A DNA stretch of 64,000 bases from Rickettsiales bacterium (GCA_022763105.1 JALEGK010000016.1:1-64000); one strand, 5' to 3'; counted from the first letter of the stretch, positions 49,515 to 60,317 are shown. The notes: generated by a model not told the origin, from the letters alone. A program made the numbers and translations.

Positions 49515-50993
49515 CTATTCGCCAGCGCTTTTCACAAAGCCCGGTTGATCATCAAACATGAATAGATTCTCGATCTTCAAGTAATCCACGCCTGCTTCTG
49601 CCGCTTTCATAAGCTTCTCGGCAATTTGGGTATGGCTAACTTCGCTCTTCAAATCCATCGCACGGAAGCGGCAACGGTAACGGTCCGTTACATCCATATT
49701 ATGCTCCGCATCCGGCCAGACTTTCAGGCCCTTACAAGAAATCATGTAAAGCGCTAAGCTCTCATCAGAAATCTCCGACAAGATTTTGCCCAGCTCATCG
49801 ATTGGCTTATCGCGCCAATGCACGAACAGATCAAAGCCAACCAGCGTACGCTCGCAATCTGGCTCTTTCATCACCGCGCGAATCGGATCGGTTTTCTCAC
49901 GTGCAGAATAATGCGCCGGTGGGAAGCGATCTGGCTCTTCGCCCAAGCGCTCAACAACCGCCTTGGCAAATTCCATGGTGCCCACCTTCTGCTTACTCAT
50001 ATCGCCGTAAATATCGCCGGTATGAATGCCGTCCTCAATCGTCTTCAGCCATGCATTCTGGATTTTATTTGCGGTCTCCGCATCGCCCAAATGCACAAGC
50101 ATCATGATAGCGCCCTGAATCAGACCAGACGGGTTCGCAATGCCTTGACCCGCAATATCAGGGGCAGACCCATGAATCGCCTCAAACATGGCATATTCAG
50201 CACCGATATTCGCCGAACCGGCAATACCAACAGAGCCCGATACTTCTGCCGCAATATCAGAGATAATATCGCCGTATAGATTCTCGGTCACAATCACATC
50301 AAACAGATGCGGTTTAGCGGCAATACGCGCCGAGCCAATATCGATAATGTAATGCTCATTCTCGATGTCCGGATATTCCTTCGCCACATCCTCAAAGGCT
50401 TGGTGGAAGCAACCATCCGTCATCTTCATGATGTTATCTTTCGACATACAGGTGATCTTCTTACGCCCATATTGCTTTGCATATTCAAACGCATAGCGAT
50501 GAATACGTTCCGCGCCCGACTGGGTAATAATCTTCACCGACTGGAACGCATCATGCGTCTGGCGGTACTCGATACCCGCATATAGATCTTCCTCATTCTC
50601 ACGCACAATCACCATATTCATGCGTGGCTCTTTGGTCTCTACATACGGATAGTAGCTAATACATGGACGAATATTGGCATATAGCCCAAGCGTCTTACGC
50701 ATGGTTACATTCAGGCTCTTATAGCCACCACCCTGAGGCGTGGTAATAGGCGCCTTCAGCAGCACTTTGGTGCGGTGAATCGATTCCCAAGCGGCTGGTG
50801 GAATACCGGTCGATACACCTTTTTCATAGAATTGCTGTCCGACCTCAATCGTCTCAATTTTGATACGTGCTTTTGCCTCGGCCAAAACATACAGAGTTGC
50901 CTCCATAATTTCTGGACCAATACCATCGCCGTAAGCAACGGTAATGGGTGTGGCTTGAGGTTGGGTAAATTGCTGAATTAGCGCTGAACACAT
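49515..50993 (-). CDS. icd: NADP-dependent isocitrate dehydrogenase (long ~490-aa form with C-terminal extension)
   Basis: 'PITVAYGDGIGPEIMEATL', 'NVTMRKTLGLYANIRPC', 'IVRENEEDLYAGIE', 'AMFEAIHGSAPDIAGQGIANPSGLI'. Confidence 0.9.
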   Translation of the reverse strand: MCSALIQQFTQPQATPITVAYGDGIGPEIMEATLYVLAEAKARIKIETIEVGQQFYEKGVSTGIPPAAWESIHRTKVLLKAPITTPQGGGYKSLNVTMRKTLGLYANIRPCISYYPYVETKEPRMNMVIVRENEEDLYAGIEYRQTHDAFQSVKIITQSGAERIHRYAFEYAKQYGRKKITCMSKDNIMKMTDGCFHQAFEDVAKEYPDIENEHYIIDIGSARIAAKPHLFDVIVTENLYGDIISDIAAEVSGSVGIAGSANIGAEYAMFEAIHGSAPDIAGQGIANPSGLIQGAIMMLVHLGDAETANKIQNAWLKTIEDGIHTGDIYGDMSKQKVGTMEFAKAVVERLGEEPDRFPPAHYSAREKTDPIRAVMKEPDCERTLVGFDLFVHWRDKPIDELGKILSEISDESLALYMISCKGLKVWPDAEHNMDVTDRYRCRFRAMDLKSEVSHTQIAEKLMKAAEAGVDYLKIENLFMFDDQPGFVKSAGE

Positions 50994-51084
50994 GCGAGAA
51001 GCTCCCTAATTTTTATTGTTCCACACTATAGCAGAAAAGGGGGCAAATGCCACTTGGTTATTGGGAGAGGGAAAAGCCTAAAAT

Positions 51085-51498
51085 TTAGGCGGCTTCGGTC
51101 TTGCGTGCGAGGTAATAATCGATCTGGAATTGAGTGTGACGCAGCAATTTATCGTCATCACGGCCCTTCACCAGATAGTCATTGGCGCCAGCAATAATGC
51201 TTTGTGACAACACCTCATGATTGGACACATCTGACAGTGCAATCACCGGAATATCGGCTTCATTGCGGCGTAAATCGCGGATTTGCTCTACTTCATCGCG
51301 TTGACCGCCATGAACATCCATAATAATGGTCTCAACCGTGTCTTTTAAGGCTTTAAGTTGGGAAAATGCATCATGTAAGTCGGCACATCGCACCACTTCG
51401 ATAGGATAATCAGCCGAACGTTGTTTGAAATAGTCACAGTAGCGCAGCGCGTCTCTTTCAAGACTTTCTACAAGTAGAATGCAGTGCTTCTCATTCAT
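51085..51498 (-). CDS. Stand-alone response-regulator receiver-like protein
   Basis: 'HCILLVESLERDALRYCDYF', 'ETIIMDVHGGQRD' (candidate phospho-Asp), 'AGANDYLVKGRDDDKLLR'. Start at ATG 51498. Confidence 0.75.
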   Translation of the reverse strand: MNEKHCILLVESLERDALRYCDYFKQRSADYPIEVVRCADLHDAFSQLKALKDTVETIIMDVHGGQRDEVEQIRDLRRNEADIPVIALSDVSNHEVLSQSIIAGANDYLVKGRDDDKLLRHTQFQIDYYLARKTEAA

Positions 51499-51699
51499 GC
51501 TGCCCCGATGCGTTGATTGATCATTTTTTTGTTTTTTGAGAATGAGAATGTATCTCATTTGGAATGCTTTGCCAAACAAAAAATATTAACAACAATTAAC
51601 CTTTATGTCTGCTTATTGAACAAAGGTAGATTTTTCATTGCATTGGAAAGGCGAGTGCTTTAGCGTCCAAACCAGCAGAAAACCTAGGAAAAATGATGC

Positions 51700-52614
51700 A
51701 TGCTTAAACGGATCAAACGTGCCATCCCAGAAAAGTACAGACGGCTGATAAAACGGTTCATGCCTTGGCGCTATTACCATACCTGCATGGTCAATAATGT
51801 CCGCTATGGCTATCCCGAAGCTCACGCGACGGATGAATATGAAGGGCTGGTCTTCCTGCACATCCCAAAAACCGCAGGTTCCCGCGTTCGCGAGGTCATT
51901 CAGGCCCATGTGCCGGACGAGCAAATCCACCTGATTGGGTTGGGTTTTGATCTTATGTATGTCTCAGACCGCCAATTGGCCGATCATGCCGTGCTTATGG
52001 GGCATTTCGGGCAGGCGTTGCTCAAACGTGTCATCCGCCCATCGGTGCATTTCACGTTTTTGCGCCACCCCGTCGACCGTGTCATTTCCACCTATTACTA
52101 TTGGCGCAGTTTGCCCGATCACCCAAATCCGCAATCCGGCATCATGCTCGCGAAAAGCATGGAGCTGGATGAATTTGTAGAATCGCAAGAACATGCCATC
52201 AAATCAGACCTCGATAATCTGCAGATGTGGACCATGTTTGGCGGACCGGAAATGATCATCCGTGATCGCAATGAGCATTTATCGGATGCGCAGCGCCTCA
52301 AGCAGGCAAAAGAGAATTTAGCCGCCATGCATTTTGTTGGCATTCAGGACGATTTTCAAACCCACATCAACCATTTCGAAGCGTTGGTCGGATGGGAAAA
52401 GAGCGAGCCGAAAATCACCAATAAAACCGAAGGCGGCAAACGCAATGTGCCAGACCATATTCTGAAAAAACTAGAAAAACGCCAGTCTTTAGATTGCGAG
52501 CTATACGAATATGCGATTGAGCTAACCAATAAGCACGCGCAAGACATCAAAAACGGCAAACGCCTCAAGCTAACCTTGCCTAAGCATCCAACGCCAGGCG
52601 AGCGGGCCGCTTGA
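51700..52614 (+). CDS. Sulfotransferase family 2-like protein
   Basis: 'GLVFLHIPKTAGSRVREVIQAH' P-loop; 'HFTFLRHPVDRVISTYYYWRS' 3'-PB motif. Confidence 0.88.
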   Translation: MLKRIKRAIPEKYRRLIKRFMPWRYYHTCMVNNVRYGYPEAHATDEYEGLVFLHIPKTAGSRVREVIQAHVPDEQIHLIGLGFDLMYVSDRQLADHAVLMGHFGQALLKRVIRPSVHFTFLRHPVDRVISTYYYWRSLPDHPNPQSGIMLAKSMELDEFVESQEHAIKSDLDNLQMWTMFGGPEMIIRDRNEHLSDAQRLKQAKENLAAMHFVGIQDDFQTHINHFEALVGWEKSEPKITNKTEGGKRNVPDHILKKLEKRQSLDCELYEYAIELTNKHAQDIKNGKRLKLTLPKHPTPGERAA

Positions 52615-52645
52615 GCAGCAAGGCGCGCTGCGCTACACTCATCTC

Positions 52646-52945
52646 ATGATTTTAATGATACTCATCGCTATTGCGTTGCTGATTGCTGTAATTGCAAACC
52701 GCAAAGGCTATGACTTTTGGGGCTGGTTCTTCAAAGGGTTGATGTGGCCGTTCTTTCTCATCAACATCATCGCCAAGCCATCACGTAAAGAAATCGGCAT
52801 TTATTCCGGCAATAACGAAGACGAGATCATGCAAGGCTCCATGTCGCGCCTAGAGCAGCTTACCGAACTACATAAAAAGTTAGAAGCAGGTGAGATCAGC
52901 GAATCGGAGTATCAGCGCGCCCGCGAAGAGGTCATGCATCAGTAG
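52646..52945 (+). CDS. Small membrane protein with C-terminal SHOCT-like motif
   Basis: TM N-terminus; 'MSRLEQLTELHKKLEAGEISESEYQRAREEVM' SHOCT-like. Confidence 0.65.
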   Translation: MILMILIAIALLIAVIANRKGYDFWGWFFKGLMWPFFLINIIAKPSRKEIGIYSGNNEDEIMQGSMSRLEQLTELHKKLEAGEISESEYQRAREEVMHQ

Positions 52946-52946
52946 C

Positions 52947-55637
52947 TCAAGCCGCGTGCTCGACCATGCCTTTAATCGTCGCAATCGCATCGCCAGTCTT
53001 GCCGCCATCTGGGCCACCCGCTTGCGCAAAGTTCGGCTTACCGCCACCACCTTTACCGCCCACTATTTCCGATGCGGCACGTACCAAAGTAGGCGCATCC
53101 ACTTTCTCTTGGCCAGATGCGACAATAATCGATGCCTTGCCCTCAAACGAAGACGCAAGCGCTACCACCGCATTACCATGCTTTTTGGCAAGTGAGGTGA
53201 CTAGGTCGCGTAATTCTTTTGGTGGCAAATCATCGAAGCTCTTACCAATAAACGGAATGCCCGCCAGATCTTCCGGCGCAATATCACCACCGCCAGAACC
53301 ACCCATCGCCAATTGCTTCTTGGCATCAGCGAGTTGCTTCTCTAGCTGCTTTTTATCTGTGGCCATTTTCGCCACCATATCAGCTAAGCCTTCCGGCTTG
53401 GTTTTCAGCTCTTGTGCCAGCGATGTCAGCGTTGCATCCTGATCGTTCAGATACGTAAATGCATCGGCATTGGTAACGGCCTCAATACGGCGCACTCCGG
53501 CGGCCACCGCACCTTCAGAGATAATTTTAAACAAACCGATATCGCCGGTTCGTTGAACGTGCGTTCCACCGCAAAGCTCTACAGAGAAAGGCGTTCCAGC
53601 CTGCTCGCCGCGATGCTCTAGATTGTCTTTCTCATAACCATCATCGACACCCATGAACAGCACGCGCACTTCATCATCATATTTCTCACCAAACATGGCC
53701 ATAGCACCAGCCTCAATCGCCTGGTCTTTTTCCATCAGCTTGGTGACGACTTCGGTGTTCTGCCAGATCACACGGTTCACTTCCGCTTCAACTTCAGCCA
53801 ATTCTTCACGCGTAATTTGCTTCGGATGTGACAGATCAAAACGCAGACGGTCTTCAGCTACAAGTGAGCCTTTTTGCGTCACATGATCGCCTAACTGACG
53901 GCGCAATACCTCATGCAGAATATGGGTGGCAGAGTGATTCGCGCGCAGACGTGAGCGGCGCGTATCATCAATGGTAATCTCGACGCTTTCGCCCTTACGC
54001 AATTCGCCATGATTCATCTTTATGGCATGCACATGCAAACCATCAATTGGCTTTTGGCAATCTTCAATCAGCGCGACATTCTCTTCGCCGCTATGCATGG
54101 TACCTGTATCACCTTGCTGACCACCGGACTCGCCGTAACACACCGTCTGGTTCGTCACGATAAAGCCAGACTCGCCCTGCATAATCACATCAACTTCTTT
54201 GCCATCGACGACAATCGCATCAATGGTGCCTTGGGTTGTATCAGACTGATAGCCGACAAACTCGGTCGCGCCACAACGGTCTTTAATATCAAACCAGATG
54301 GTCTGCACCGCCGCATCACCAGAGCCAGCCCACGCTGCTTTGGCACGCGCTTTCTGCTCGGCCATAGCGGCGTTGAATCCTTCCAGATCGACGCGTTGAT
54401 TATCGCCGCGCAAAATATCTTCGGTCAGATCAAGCGGGAAGCCGTACGTGTCATACAGCTTAAACGCAATCTGCCCATCGAGCACTTCGCCGTCACCCAT
54501 GGCAGTGCGCGCTTCATCCAAGAGTTTAAGACCGCGCTCTAACGTCTGCTTAAATCTCTCTTCTTCAAGCTTTAGTGTTTCAGTAATCAATGCCTGCGCA
54601 CGACCCAGCTCGCTAAAATGCGCACCCATTTCTTTAATGAGTGTTGGCACCAGCTTATACATTAGCGGGTCTTTGCAGCCGAGCAAATGCGCATGACGCA
54701 TCGCGCGGCGCATAATACGGCGCAGCACATAGCCACGCCCTTCATTCGATGGCAGCACGCCATCGGCAATTAAGAAGCCGGATGAGCGCAGATGATCGGC
54801 AATGACACGGTGCGAGGCAAGGTGATCGCCAGCCGATTTGGTGCTCGATTCATCTTCAATCGTTGCAATCAGATGCTGGAACAAATCGATGTCATAATTG
54901 TTGTGCTTACCCTGAAGCACGGTCGCCATACGCTCTAGCCCCATGCCGGTATCGACACACGGTTTTGGCAGCGGAATGCGGGTATTCGCATCAACCTGCT
55001 CAAACTGCATAAAGACAAGGTTCCAGATTTCAACATAGCGCTCATCGAAGAGGTCATAGCCATTCGCATCTAGGCGCCACTCGCCGTTACCTACGCCATG
55101 ATCATAGAAAATCTCCGAGCAAGGGCCGCACGGGCCGGTATCACCCATCGACCAGAAATTATCAGAGGTCGGCACGCGCAAAATGCGATCATCCGAACAT
55201 CCGGTAATCTTTTTCCATGCGTTAAATGCTTCATCATCATCGTGATAGACGGTGAAATACAGCTTATCAGGGTCCAGCTCGAAGGTTTTGGTGAGCATCT
55301 CCCATGCATATTCGATCACGCCTTCTTTAAAGTAATCACCGAATGAGAAATTCCCCAGCATCTCAAAGAAAGTGTGGTGACGCGCCGTATAGCCGACATT
55401 ATCCAGATCATTATGCTTTCCACCCGCACGTACACATTTCTGCGAAGTCGTGGCTCGCGGCGGGTTAGGGGCAGTTTCAGCACCCGTAAAAATGTTTTTG
55501 AACTGGTTCATCCCCGCATTGGTGAACATCAAGGTTGGGTCATTATGGGGGATAAGGGGAGAGGAAGGCATCACAATATGGTCCTTCTTCTCAAAGAAGC
55601 GCAGAAAACCCGCGCGAATATCAGCAGTACTCGTCAT
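52947..55637 (-). CDS. alaS: Alanyl-tRNA synthetase
   Basis: '[43 protein letters not shown]', '[27 protein letters not shown]', '[15 protein letters not shown]'. Confidence 0.98.
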   Translation of the reverse strand: MTSTADIRAGFLRFFEKKDHIVMPSSPLIPHNDPTLMFTNAGMNQFKNIFTGAETAPNPPRATTSQKCVRAGGKHNDLDNVGYTARHHTFFEMLGNFSFGDYFKEGVIEYAWEMLTKTFELDPDKLYFTVYHDDDEAFNAWKKITGCSDDRILRVPTSDNFWSMGDTGPCGPCSEIFYDHGVGNGEWRLDANGYDLFDERYVEIWNLVFMQFEQVDANTRIPLPKPCVDTGMGLERMATVLQGKHNNYDIDLFQHLIATIEDESSTKSAGDHLASHRVIADHLRSSGFLIADGVLPSNEGRGYVLRRIMRRAMRHAHLLGCKDPLMYKLVPTLIKEMGAHFSELGRAQALITETLKLEEERFKQTLERGLKLLDEARTAMGDGEVLDGQIAFKLYDTYGFPLDLTEDILRGDNQRVDLEGFNAAMAEQKARAKAAWAGSGDAAVQTIWFDIKDRCGATEFVGYQSDTTQGTIDAIVVDGKEVDVIMQGESGFIVTNQTVCYGESGGQQGDTGTMHSGEENVALIEDCQKPIDGLHVHAIKMNHGELRKGESVEITIDDTRRSRLRANHSATHILHEVLRRQLGDHVTQKGSLVAEDRLRFDLSHPKQITREELAEVEAEVNRVIWQNTEVVTKLMEKDQAIEAGAMAMFGEKYDDEVRVLFMGVDDGYEKDNLEHRGEQAGTPFSVELCGGTHVQRTGDIGLFKIISEGAVAAGVRRIEAVTNADAFTYLNDQDATLTSLAQELKTKPEGLADMVAKMATDKKQLEKQLADAKKQLAMGGSGGGDIAPEDLAGIPFIGKSFDDLPPKELRDLVTSLAKKHGNAVVALASSFEGKASIIVASGQEKVDAPTLVRAASEIVGGKGGGGKPNFAQAGGPDGGKTGDAIATIKGMVEHAA

Positions 55638-55729
55638 CACTCGCTTCTACTGCACAGCAACAGCCGAGCCAAGCATTTTATGATTTTTAGTCTTATATTT
55701 TCACTAATAAACAATATTTTCTAAAGGCA

Positions 55730-55758
55730 TTGACAATTTTTAATATCAAACATATTGT
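55730..55758 (+). promoter_or_regulatory. Sigma70-like promoter for the RHH gene
   Basis: TTGACA (55730-55735), 17-nt spacer, TATTGT (55753-55758). Confidence 0.55.
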
Positions 55759-55784
55759 GCTCATTATGAACACATCGAACACAT
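55757..55784. promoter_or_regulatory. Candidate RHH operator: imperfect palindrome plus tandem GAACACAT repeats
   Basis: GTGCTCATTATGAACAC (55757-55773, one mismatch pair) overlapping GAACACAT (55768-55775) and GAACACAT (55777-55784). Confidence 0.45.
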
Positions 55785-55801
55785 GAGGTCTAAATATAGT
55801 C

Positions 55802-56266
55802 ATGGCTGCAAAAAGACAAACGAGAAGCGAAACGGTTACTGTGAGGCTGGATCCTAAATTAAAGTACGGGCTAGAATTACTGGCAAGAAAACAATACCGT
55901 AGCGTGTCTTCAGTTGTAGAGTGGTTGGTTAACAATGCGATTAGAACGTCTGAAGAATTACCCGATATAGATTATATATGGGACATTGGAGAAGCTGATC
56001 GTCTAATAAATCTCGCATTCGCAGACGAAACAATGCTGACTTTTGAAGAGCAGTTAATATGGAAGGTGATAAAAGATTATGATGATTTTTGGATAAGATT
56101 ATGGGATTTCACTTCAACTAATCTCTACCGTGGTCGTGTTAGAGATAATTGGGAGCAAATACTAAAAGTTGCAAATGGTGAAGCGGAAGCAAACACTCTT
56201 AAACTATATCCCAAAACAAAAACGGCAAAAGTGTCTGTCGCCGTAGATGACGAAATTCCATTTTGA
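55802..56266 (+). CDS. Ribbon-helix-helix DNA-binding-like protein with unknown C-terminal domain
   Basis: 'RSETVTVRLDPKLKYGLELLARKQYRSVSSVVEWLVNNAI' fits an RHH fold. Lies in an AT-rich segment. Confidence 0.65.
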   Translation: MAAKRQTRSETVTVRLDPKLKYGLELLARKQYRSVSSVVEWLVNNAIRTSEELPDIDYIWDIGEADRLINLAFADETMLTFEEQLIWKVIKDYDDFWIRLWDFTSTNLYRGRVRDNWEQILKVANGEAEANTLKLYPKTKTAKVSVAVDDEIPF

Positions 56267-56274
56267 GGTATGAC

Positions 56275-56433
56275 ATGACACTTAGCGACGCAAAAAATAT
56301 AATTGGCCTCTTATTTATTTTACTTCTATCGGCGATTGTCTACGCTTACCAAAGCGATCAAGAGAACACAGACTTGAAAATTAATTCCCTGTCACAGAAA
56401 GTAAATGAGCTCGATGCTAAATTAACTCCATGA
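56275..56433 (+). CDS. 52-aa single-TM peptide (below ORF-track cutoff)
   Basis: MTLSDAKNIIGLLFILLLSAIVYAYQSDQENTDLKINSLSQKVNELDAKLTP: one TM helix then a coiled-coil-like tail. Starts 9 nt after the RHH stop codon. Confidence 0.5.
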   Translation: MTLSDAKNIIGLLFILLLSAIVYAYQSDQENTDLKINSLSQKVNELDAKLTP

Positions 56434-56471
56434 ATACGATTGTTTGCATCGACAGGGCAAATGTCACCAAA

Positions 56472-56489
56472 CTTTCACGATTCTGTCAC
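56472..56489 (+). promoter_or_regulatory. PHO-box-like tandem repeat upstream of a small membrane peptide
   Basis: CTTTCAC-GATT-CTGTCAC with 11-nt periodicity, within TCACCAAACTTTCACGATTCTGTCACG. Confidence 0.45.
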
Positions 56490-56547
56490 GCAACGCACTC
56501 TATTGCCTGCTAAAATAAGACAAATACAAAAACAAACAGGTTTGAAA

Positions 56548-56640
56548 ATGAGTGAGTTAATTATCGCGTATAGCGTTCTAATGTTTATCTATTTCCAATG
56601 GGTTTCAGGATTTAAGCTTCCAAAGTTGCGTGCGGAGTAA
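56548..56640 (+). CDS. 30-aa single-TM peptide
   Basis: MSELIIAYSVLMFIYFQWVSGFKLPKLRAE; internal ATG of the track ORF 56440-56640, chosen because the PHO-like box lies inside the longer reading. Confidence 0.4.
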   Translation: MSELIIAYSVLMFIYFQWVSGFKLPKLRAE

Positions 56641-56643
56641 GCC

Positions 56644-56724
56644 ATGCACACGGAATACATCCATCGTATGTTTATGCTGATCCTTATGTTTGCGCTGGCT
56701 GCACTGATCATGTTCAGCGGCTAA
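56644..56724 (+). CDS. 26-aa hydrophobic peptide (below ORF-track cutoff)
   Basis: MHTEYIHRMFMLILMFALAALIMFSG; begins 3 nt after the preceding stop. Confidence 0.35.
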   Translation: MHTEYIHRMFMLILMFALAALIMFSG

Positions 56725-56776
56725 CACCCCATAATATCATCAATTTGTCACACTAAATAGGGCGATATCACCTATA

Positions 56777-57511
56777 ATGGCATCAGCCATAGGAGGTGTT
56801 GTGGTAGGTGATTCAACCGATCTAGTAATAGCAGGCGCGCGCTATGATCCAGCGGAGCGACTGGAGACCTATATTCACGACATCAAAGCAGGCATCCACC
56901 CCATCAATCGTAGAGAATTATTATCCGAAGCAAGACAAGCTCAGCTGATGGAGCTGATTGACCAAGCACGATCCGGCGCACCTGATGAGCATGGCAATGT
57001 CGGGTTTCATGTGTTTGAGCATGCATTAAATGACCCAAGCACCAAAGGACTGGATGGTTCAAGTGCAGAGCGCATCAGCCGCGTGGTTGGAGCGGAAACA
57101 GAAGCGAACGTAGAATCTGAACGCAGTAGTAACGCATCAGGAAAGAAAGCATCAAGCAAACGCCGCAAGTCAGGCGGTAGAGGACCAAGACGGTCCGGAA
57201 TAGAATGGTATGTTCCAGAGTCATTGCCACAAGAACATCAGCTAACCTTAATGCAAATGAACGGGGCTAGCCTAACAGCAGCGGAGTGGATTAACATTGC
57301 AGGCGAGCTTGGCTTGCAAGGCAAGTCCACGCGCAACTCTATTTTAGGTGCAAATCATCACCTCAAAGATAGTGGTAACACGATAGGAGTATTGAAGCGC
57401 ATGGTGAACAGTCCAGAGTTTCTGGAACGGTTAGAAACACTGTACCCAAGAGCAAACGTTACGCCAGCACTCGCAGCGCCGACATCGTCCCAGTCCGCAG
57501 GAATTGGCTAA
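56777..57511 (+). CDS. Orphan 244-aa protein
   Basis: Long ORF with a basic Ser/Lys/Arg linker '[25 protein letters not shown]' between two domains. Stop overlaps the recA stop (CTAA). Confidence 0.55.
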   Translation: MASAIGGVVVGDSTDLVIAGARYDPAERLETYIHDIKAGIHPINRRELLSEARQAQLMELIDQARSGAPDEHGNVGFHVFEHALNDPSTKGLDGSSAERISRVVGAETEANVESERSSNASGKKASSKRRKSGGRGPRRSGIEWYVPESLPQEHQLTLMQMNGASLTAAEWINIAGELGLQGKSTRNSILGANHHLKDSGNTIGVLKRMVNSPEFLERLETLYPRANVTPALAAPTSSQSAGIG

Positions 57512-58572
57512 GCCGCATCCTCTGCTGGTGGCTCGTCCTGACCTTTGGTCTCTTCTGCAAAGTCCGCCGGATTACCTTCAATCTCTTTGGAAATAATACC
57601 CTTCGCTTCAAGAATCTTATTCTCGATATCTTGCGCGATCTCTGGGTTTTCCTTCAGGTAGGTGCGCACATTCTCTTTACCCTGACCAATGCGTTGGCCA
57701 TCGTAAGAGAACCAGCTACCAGACTTTTCGACAATATCGAGCTTCACACCTAAATCGATCAGCTCGCCTTGCTTAGACACACCTTCGCCATACATGATGT
57801 CGAACTCGACGGTTTTGAATGGCGGTGCGACTTTGTTCTTCACCACCTTCACACGTGTCTGGTTACCCACCACTTCATCCTTGTCCTTAATCGCGCCGAT
57901 ACGACGAATATCGATACGAACAGACGCATAGAATTTGAGTGCGTTACCACCGGTGGTGGTCTCTGGGTTACCAAACATCACACCAATTTTCTGACGAATC
58001 TGGTTGATGAAAATGATCGTACAATTGGTGCGAGAAATAGACGCCGTCAGTTTGCGAAGTGCCTGCGACATCAAGCGTGCCTGCAAGCCCATATGCGAAT
58101 CACCCATCTCACCTTCAAGCTCGGCTTTTGGTACCAGCGCTGCGACCGAATCAATAATGATCAGATCAACCGCACCCGAACGTACCAACGTATCAGCAAT
58201 CTCGAGTGACTGCTCACCCGTGTCAGGTTGCGAGATAAGTAGCTCATCTACATCAACGCCCAGCTTCTTTGCATAGACAGGGTCTAGCGCGTGCTCGGCA
58301 TCAATAAACGCACAGGTACCACCTTTTTTCTGTGCTTCTGCGACGCAATGAAGCGTCAATGTCGTCTTACCCGAACTCTCTGGTCCGTAGATTTCGACGA
58401 CGCGGCCTTTAGGGATGCCGCCAACTCCCAATGCAATGTCTAGCCCCACAGAGCCGGTGGAAATCGCCTCAACATTCAGTTGTTCTTGCGTGCCCAACTT
58501 CATAATCGAACCTTTACCGAAGGCTTTTTCGATTTGTGAAAGGGCGGTGTCTAGCGCTTTTTGCTTGTCCAT
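57508..58572 (-). CDS. recA: Recombinase A
   Basis: '[11 protein letters not shown]', '[52 protein letters not shown]', '[30 protein letters not shown]'. Confidence 0.99.
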   Translation of the reverse strand: MDKQKALDTALSQIEKAFGKGSIMKLGTQEQLNVEAISTGSVGLDIALGVGGIPKGRVVEIYGPESSGKTTLTLHCVAEAQKKGGTCAFIDAEHALDPVYAKKLGVDVDELLISQPDTGEQSLEIADTLVRSGAVDLIIIDSVAALVPKAELEGEMGDSHMGLQARLMSQALRKLTASISRTNCTIIFINQIRQKIGVMFGNPETTTGGNALKFYASVRIDIRRIGAIKDKDEVVGNQTRVKVVKNKVAPPFKTVEFDIMYGEGVSKQGELIDLGVKLDIVEKSGSWFSYDGQRIGQGKENVRTYLKENPEIAQDIENKILEAKGIISKEIEGNPADFAEETKGQDEPPAEDAA

Positions 58573-58686
58573 GACGATGGCTCCTAGTTGTTTCGTTTTA
58601 GTCTTATTAGTCGTAAAGCAAACCCGTGCGGATGCAAGCGTAAAACGGCGCTTATCCTAGGTTTTCGTGAGAGAGAAAAAGGGTGG

Positions 58687-60297
58687 TTATTCGTCGGAGG
58701 AATGCTTGCTTTGAATTACTTCTTTAACTTTCGCAGCTAGCTGTTTGAGCGTAAATGGTTTTGCCAAAAAATTGAACTCGCGGTCCGGTCCAAAACTATC
58801 ACCAAACGCATCTTCGGCATAACCAGAGATGAAAATAATTTCCGTATCTTTCATGCGGTCCGCATGATCATTCAGCAACGTGTCAACCATGGTCGGACCA
58901 TTCATGCCCGGCATAATCACATCGGAGATAATCATATCGATTTTCCCTTCATGTGATTCGAAGACTTCTAAAGCACTTTCACCACAATCCGCTTCGAGCA
59001 CTTTATAGCCTTTATTACCCAATGCACGCGCAGCAAAAATACGAACCGGCGTTTCATCTTCCACCAGCATAATCGTCTCACCACCGGTCAGATCACCCGC
59101 CTTATTCTCTTCGGCTGCCTCGGTTGCTTCAGCGGCTTGCGGTGCATAGGCTTGGAAGTATAAATTAAACGTTGTGCCGACATTATCTTCGGTCTGAACA
59201 TAAATGAATCCACCCGTTTGCTTGATGATACCGTAAACGGTAGAAAGCCCAAGACCGGTGCCACTCCCAACCGCTTTGGTCGAGAAGAATGGCTCGAAAA
59301 TATTGGTGACGATATCGGCTGGAATACCGGTACCCGTATCGGTGATTTTCACCAAAACATATTCACCCGGCGTAATATCATCATCTTCCTCCGGCGAGAT
59401 CATATCGCGCTCTGGCGGGCCTGCATGAGAAATCGTGACATTCTCGGTCTCAATGCTCAAAGTACCGCCACCTGTCATCGCATCACGTGCGTTTACGGCT
59501 AGGTTGATGATCACCTGCTCAAGCTGTCCCTGATCGGCGCGCACCTGACCAAGATTACGCCCATGCATCATATTCAATTCAATATTCTCACCAATGAGTC
59601 GACGAATCAGGTTAGAAAGTTCCGCCAATACATCGGTCATATCGATGATCTTTGGCTGCAAGGTCTGACGGCGCGAGAAGGCGAGTAATTGACGCACCAA
59701 GTTTGCTGCACGGTTAGCATTCTGCTTCACCTGCATGATGTCCGCAAAAGACGGATCACCCGCCGGATGACGCATCAGCAGCAGGTCACAGAAACCAATC
59801 ATCGCAGTCAGCAAATTGTTAAAGTCATGCGCGACACCACCAGCCAACTGACCAACCGCTTGCATCTTTTGCGAATGGGCAAAGCGCATCTCAAGGTTTT
59901 TCTGCTCGGTCTGATCGATCATATGCAGCACCAATGTCGCACCAATGTCGCTCTCAGGCTGAATCAGCGTGGCATAGGTCAGAATCACAATCGGTTCTTC
60001 ATCTTTGACAGGGACAAATTCCAATGAAACCGGTGCGCAGCGTTCGCCCTTAATCACATCACTTAAAAGCTTATCGAGCGCTTCCTTGTCTTCATCACCA
60101 ATAAAGTCCTCCAACCGCTTAGAGCCACCCATAAAACAATCACGTGTCAGCTGATGAAAGGCGCGGTTCGCTTCAATCACATTGCCGTCCCCATCCAAAC
60201 GCGCCAGCGCGACAGGGGAGTGATCGATAAAGGTCTCAAGCGTCAGACCGCTATTGGGATTGGCGTTGATCGTATGGTTGGGAATATCAAGTGTCAT
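58687..60297 (-). CDS. cckA: CckA-like hybrid histidine kinase (PAS-HisKA-HATPase-REC), no TM
   Basis: '[29 protein letters not shown]', '[22 protein letters not shown]', REC '[16 protein letters not shown]', '[15 protein letters not shown]...[20 protein letters not shown]'. Confidence 0.85.
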   Translation of the reverse strand: MTLDIPNHTINANPNSGLTLETFIDHSPVALARLDGDGNVIEANRAFHQLTRDCFMGGSKRLEDFIGDEDKEALDKLLSDVIKGERCAPVSLEFVPVKDEEPIVILTYATLIQPESDIGATLVLHMIDQTEQKNLEMRFAHSQKMQAVGQLAGGVAHDFNNLLTAMIGFCDLLLMRHPAGDPSFADIMQVKQNANRAANLVRQLLAFSRRQTLQPKIIDMTDVLAELSNLIRRLIGENIELNMMHGRNLGQVRADQGQLEQVIINLAVNARDAMTGGGTLSIETENVTISHAGPPERDMISPEEDDDITPGEYVLVKITDTGTGIPADIVTNIFEPFFSTKAVGSGTGLGLSTVYGIIKQTGGFIYVQTEDNVGTTFNLYFQAYAPQAAEATEAAEENKAGDLTGGETIMLVEDETPVRIFAARALGNKGYKVLEADCGESALEVFESHEGKIDMIISDVIMPGMNGPTMVDTLLNDHADRMKDTEIIFISGYAEDAFGDSFGPDREFNFLAKPFTLKQLAAKVKEVIQSKHSSDE

Positions 60298-60317
60298 AGC
60301 GCAGCGTTAACCAGTGA

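Noticed and set aside
52646-52945. SHOCT-like protein considered as an oligomerising partner of the adjacent sulfotransferase
   Set aside because: Adjacency alone; no motif or overlap linking them.
58573-58680. Search for an alphaproteobacterial LexA box (GTTC-N7-GTTC) upstream of recA
   Set aside because: None seen by eye in the 100 bp upstream. Without a motif scan I do not claim absence of SOS control.
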